Shown: in pieces, positions 61,458 through 64,000 of the stretch
How positions within the stretch are numbered: position 1 is the stretch's first letter
How the letters are laid out: each line of letters opens with the position of its first letter
Assembly: GCF_023276435.1 (NCBI RefSeq)
Contig: NZ_JALLPO010000013.1
Location: 124,001-188,000 of the forward strand
Origin: Sphaerisporangium perillae
Lineage (GTDB): Bacteria; Actinomycetota; Actinomycetes; Streptosporangiales; Streptosporangiaceae
DNA: 64,000 bases
Reading direction: 5' to 3'
Made by a program: the position numbers and the translations under genes
Notes under the pieces: model-generated
What the model was told of the DNA's origin: nothing
Database searches by the model: none
The model's input: only the letters and a program-made list of their open reading frames with translations

Positions 61458-61778
61458 ATGATCGCAAGAATCTGGCGCGCGACCGCCACGATCCAGGGCG
61501 CCGAGGCCTACCGGCGGCACTTCGCCGAGTCCGTCCTCCCCGTGCTGCAGAGCCTCGACGGCCACCGGGGCGCCTACCTGCTCCGGCGCGACCGGAGCGG
61601 CGGTGCCGAGATCGAGGTGATGACCTTGTGGGAGTCCCTGGACGCGGTGCAGGACTTTGCCGGTCCCGACTTCGAGTCGGCCGTCATCGAACCCGAGGCG
61701 CGCGCCGTCCTGGCGGAATTCGACACCAGCGTCACCCACCACGACGTCGTCATCGAAACGGTCTCCGACCTGCCGTGA
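61458..61778 (+). CDS. Antibiotic biosynthesis monooxygenase (ABM) domain protein
   Basis: 106 residues: MIARIWRATATIQGAEAYRR, GAYLLRRDRSGGAEIEVMTL and WESLDAVQDFAGPDFESAVI form the ferredoxin-like ABM fold. Such proteins are small oxygenases or stress proteins; no catalytic residue identifies the substrate. A palindrome sits directly upstream. Confidence 0.8.
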   Translation: MIARIWRATATIQGAEAYRRHFAESVLPVLQSLDGHRGAYLLRRDRSGGAEIEVMTLWESLDAVQDFAGPDFESAVIEPEARAVLAEFDTSVTHHDVVIETVSDLP

Positions 61779-61811
61779 CACCGCGCGGCGGTCACGTTGG
61801 CGCTGTGCGGG

Positions 61812-62456
61812 TCAGCGGACGATGCCGGATTCCCATGCCCAGGCGGCGGTCTCCACGCGGTTGCGGGCGCCCAGCTTGGTCTGGATGCTCGCGAGGTGCG
61901 TCTTCACCGTGGACAGGGAGATGAACAGCTCCCCGGCGACCTCCTGGTTGGTCCGGCCACGCGCGACCAGGCGTACGACGTCCAGCTCGCGCTGTGTGAG
62001 CGGCTCCCGTGGCGGCCGCGCCTGGACGGCGGCCGGCCTGGCCAGGTGGGACAGCAGCCGCACCGTGACCGACGGCGAGACCAGGGCGTCCCCGTTGGCG
62101 GCGGCGCGCACGGCCTCGATGAGCAGCGTGGGACCGCTGTCCTTGAGCAGGAACCCGCAGGCGCCCGCGCGCAGCGCGCCGTAGACGTACTCGTCCAGGT
62201 CGAAGGTCGTGACGATCACCACGCGCAGCGGGTCGGGCACGCCGGGACCGGCCAGGATCCTCGTGACCTCCAGCCCGTCGAGCCGGGGCATCCGGATGTC
62301 CAGCAGGCAGACGTCCGGCCGGAGGTGGCGTGCCTGCTCCACGGCGGCCGCGCCGTCGGCCACGGCCGCGACCACCTCGATATCGGGCTGCGCGTTGAGG
62401 ATCATCTGGAATCCAGTGCGCACGAGCTCCTGATCATCCGCGATGAGTACCCTCAC
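61812..62456 (-). CDS. NarL/LuxR-family response regulator
   Basis: 214 residues. Receiver domain (1-120) with acidic pocket IADDQE, phosphoacceptor Asp in CLLDIRMPR, Thr in VIVTTF and Lys in FLLKDSG. C-terminal LuxR HTH (~150-212): LTQRELDVVRLVARGRTNQE, LFISLSTVKTHLASIQTKLG. All phosphorylation residues are kept. No histidine kinase gene is adjacent in the window; a divergent ABC exporter starts 131 bases away and is a likely target. Confidence 0.92.
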   Translation of the reverse strand: MRVLIADDQELVRTGFQMILNAQPDIEVVAAVADGAAAVEQARHLRPDVCLLDIRMPRLDGLEVTRILAGPGVPDPLRVVIVTTFDLDEYVYGALRAGACGFLLKDSGPTLLIEAVRAAANGDALVSPSVTVRLLSHLARPAAVQARPPREPLTQRELDVVRLVARGRTNQEVAGELFISLSTVKTHLASIQTKLGARNRVETAAWAWESGIVR

Positions 62457-62586
62457 CCGACCGATTCTGCCAGCAAGCGGACGCTCGTCCCGCCGGGAAG
62501 ATCAGACTTTCGGCCGATGGGTCCGGCGTGCGGATCGGGCGGTCGGCCGATCCGCCGCACCCGGGCTCGGGGCGAGGCTTCTCACC

Positions 62587-63402
62587 ATGTCGCAAATCGT
62601 TCTCGAAGGACGGGACCTGAAGAAGAGCTTCGGGCCGACCGTCGCCCTCGCCGGCGTGGACTTCGTGGTCCATCGCGGCGAGGCCGTCGCCATCATGGGG
62701 CCGAGCGGCTCCGGCAAGTCGACCTTGCTGCACTGCCTGGCAGGGATCATGAGACCGGACTCCGGCGAGGTCCACCTGCTCGGGCAGCGCATCGACACGC
62801 TCGGCGAGCGCAAGCGCAGCGCGCTGCGGCGCACCCGCTTCGGGTTCGTCTTCCAGTTCGGCCAGCTCCTGCCCGAGCTGCCCGCCGACGAGAACGTCGC
62901 CCTGCCGCTCATGCTCGGCGACGTCCCGCGCGCCCAGGCCGTACAGCAGGCCAGGTCCTGGTTCGGGCCGCTCGGGCTCGCGGGCATGGAGGGAAGGCGG
63001 CCGGGCGAGCTGTCGGGGGGACAGGCACAGCGGGTCGCGATCGCCCGGGCGCTGGCCACCCGGCCCGCGGTGGTGTTCGCCGACGAGCCCACCGGTGCCC
63101 TGGACCAGGCCACCGGGCACGACACGATGCGCCTGCTGGTCGATGCGACCAGGCGGAACGATGCCTCCCTGGTCGTCGTGACCCATGATCCCGAGGTGGC
63201 CCGCTGGTGCGACCGCGTGGTCGAGGTCCGCGACGGCCGCATCCTGACCGGTCCTCCGCACACCGGCTACGTGACCCCGGCCGGCTTGCCCAACGCCGGG
63301 TACGCGACCACGGTCGCCCCGTCCTACACCGGGCACGTGCCGGCGCCGCAGGTACCTCAGGAATCCCCGCGGGGATGGCGGCCCGAGGCGGGCGAGCGAT
63401 GA
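62587..63402 (+). CDS. ABC exporter ATPase (MacB/FtsE type)
   Basis: 271 residues from ATG 62587. Walker A GPSGSGKST, FQFGQLLPELPADENVALPL, signature LSGGQAQRVAIARAL, Walker B VVFADEPTGALD and switch VTHDPEVARW. The C-terminal ~45 residues are a repeat-like tail (GYVTPAGLPNAGYATTVAPS). Its stop overlaps the FtsX permease start as ATGA. Confidence 0.92.
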   Translation: MSQIVLEGRDLKKSFGPTVALAGVDFVVHRGEAVAIMGPSGSGKSTLLHCLAGIMRPDSGEVHLLGQRIDTLGERKRSALRRTRFGFVFQFGQLLPELPADENVALPLMLGDVPRAQAVQQARSWFGPLGLAGMEGRRPGELSGGQAQRVAIARALATRPAVVFADEPTGALDQATGHDTMRLLVDATRRNDASLVVVTHDPEVARWCDRVVEVRDGRILTGPPHTGYVTPAGLPNAGYATTVAPSYTGHVPAPQVPQESPRGWRPEAGER

Positions 63403-64000
63403 GCAACCTGCTGCGACTCACCTGGCGGCTGCTGAAGGGCGGAGGACGCCAGGGCCTGCTCGGGTCGTCCCTGACCATCGTCGCGGTCGCCGTCTCGACC
63501 GCGTTGCTGCTGTTCGCCGTGGCGGTCAACTTCGCCTTCGCCGGCCGGGCCGATCGCGGAGCCTGGCGCCACCCCGTGCCGGCCAAGGGCGAGGCCCGCG
63601 CGGTCGAGGCGCTCCACATCGACTTCCTCGGCGACCGGCCGATCACCGTGGTGGACGTCGCGGTGCTCGAACCGGGCGTCGCGCCTCCCCGGGGACTGTC
63701 CCGGCTGCCCATGCCCGGCGAGGTGGCGATATCGCCCGCGCTCGCCGGCGAGCCCGCCCTGCGCGGCCGGTACCCGGGGAAGATCGTGGGGACGATCGGC
63801 GACGAGGGGCTCGTCCATCCCGGTGAGCTGGTCGCCGTCGTGGGACACGCACCCGGCGACGCGGCGGTGAGCGCGAAGTGGAAGGGCGACTACCGGCTCG
63901 GCCAGTCGGCGACGAAGGTGGCCGACTTCACCGGCGCCCCATCGTCGGACGCCGTGGCGTACCGCTTCCTCGCGATCATCGCGAGCGTGTTCATGGTCGT
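63399..64000 (+). CDS. FtsX-like ABC permease, N-terminal part
   Basis: Starts at ATG 63399 and runs past the right edge without a stop. The first transmembrane helix is GSSLTIVAVAVSTALLLFAV, followed by an outer domain (GDRPITVVDVAVLEPGVAPP and onwards), and the second helix begins at the edge (RFLAIIASVFMVV). Layout and coupling to a MacB-type ATPase identify the FtsX/MacB permease family. Substrate unknown. Confidence 0.85.
   Translation, partial: MSNLLRLTWRLLKGGGRQGLLGSSLTIVAVAVSTALLLFAVAVNFAFAGRADRGAWRHPVPAKGEARAVEALHIDFLGDRPITVVDVAVLEPGVAPPRGLSRLPMPGEVAISPALAGEPALRGRYPGKIVGTIGDEGLVHPGELVAVVGHAPGDAAVSAKWKGDYRLGQSATKVADFTGAPSSDAVAYRFLAIIASVFMV

Overview
High-GC actinomycete chromosomal DNA. 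Gene content (an actinomycete integrative and conjugative element at a tRNA gene, DUF5753 and SHOCT proteins, DnaE2, PucR and AraC regulators, many GTG starts, 4-bp ATGA/GTGA overlaps) fits a Streptosporangiaceae-like genome. That placement is an inference from gene types, not a database match.

Bases 1-13,040 look like the right part of an integrated AICE. It carries regulatory genes (XRE/DUF5753 regulator, HATPase, HTH protein plus PP2C phosphatase), a Pra-like activator, two small paralogs, an FtsK-type Tra, a zinc-ribbon mini-protein, a rolling-circle Rep, Xis and a tyrosine integrase. A relic of a second integrase follows, then tRNA-Arg(TCT) on the minus strand. Six copies of one palindrome (GTCTA-N6-TAGAC) precede three of its transcription units. 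At the left edge lie the end of a DNA-phosphorothioation-associated methyltransferase and a sulfur-binding-domain/HNH nuclease, probably defence cargo. The left end of the element was not found.

Bases 13,100-27,133 are mostly ordinary chromosome: ZIP metal transporter, Gfo/Idh/MocA oxidoreductase, a phosphotransferase, the cobalamin genes cobD and cobQ, a two-gene ABC exporter with a PucR-type regulator, small membrane proteins and a quinone oxidoreductase. The stretch ends with one reading frame that fuses a GH1 beta-glucosidase to a complete LacI-type repressor.

Bases 27,134-32,514 are a mobile-element zone. A 4.2-kb composite transposon (27,750-31,954) has inverted copies of an ISKra4-type element end, a cargo of alpha/beta hydrolase plus MarR regulator, and a perfect 9-bp target duplication. 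It splits a minus-strand gene whose two halves rejoin in frame when one duplication copy is removed.

Bases 32,715-44,101 hold a minus-strand catabolic locus: an AraC-type regulator, then two HyuA-type subunits, a small zinc-ribbon subunit, a HyuB-type subunit, an unidentified 226-residue protein, an acyl-CoA ligase and a thiolase. Content and order match what I recall of the ATP-dependent acetophenone carboxylase operon (apcABCDE-bal). The expected chemistry is carboxylation of a ketone, CoA activation of the beta-keto acid, and thiolytic cleavage.

Bases 44,102-46,931 are gene fragments and a degraded IS3 element. The remainder is chromosomal: a Mut7-C protein, an MFS transporter, a receptor Ser/Thr kinase with a 48-bp coding repeat, a four-gene iron/phosphonate/polyamine-type ABC importer, a DUF6504-dnaE2 mutagenesis unit behind a LexA-like box, a DUF4328 membrane protein, an ABM-domain protein, a LuxR response regulator, and the start of an ABC exporter that leaves the window.
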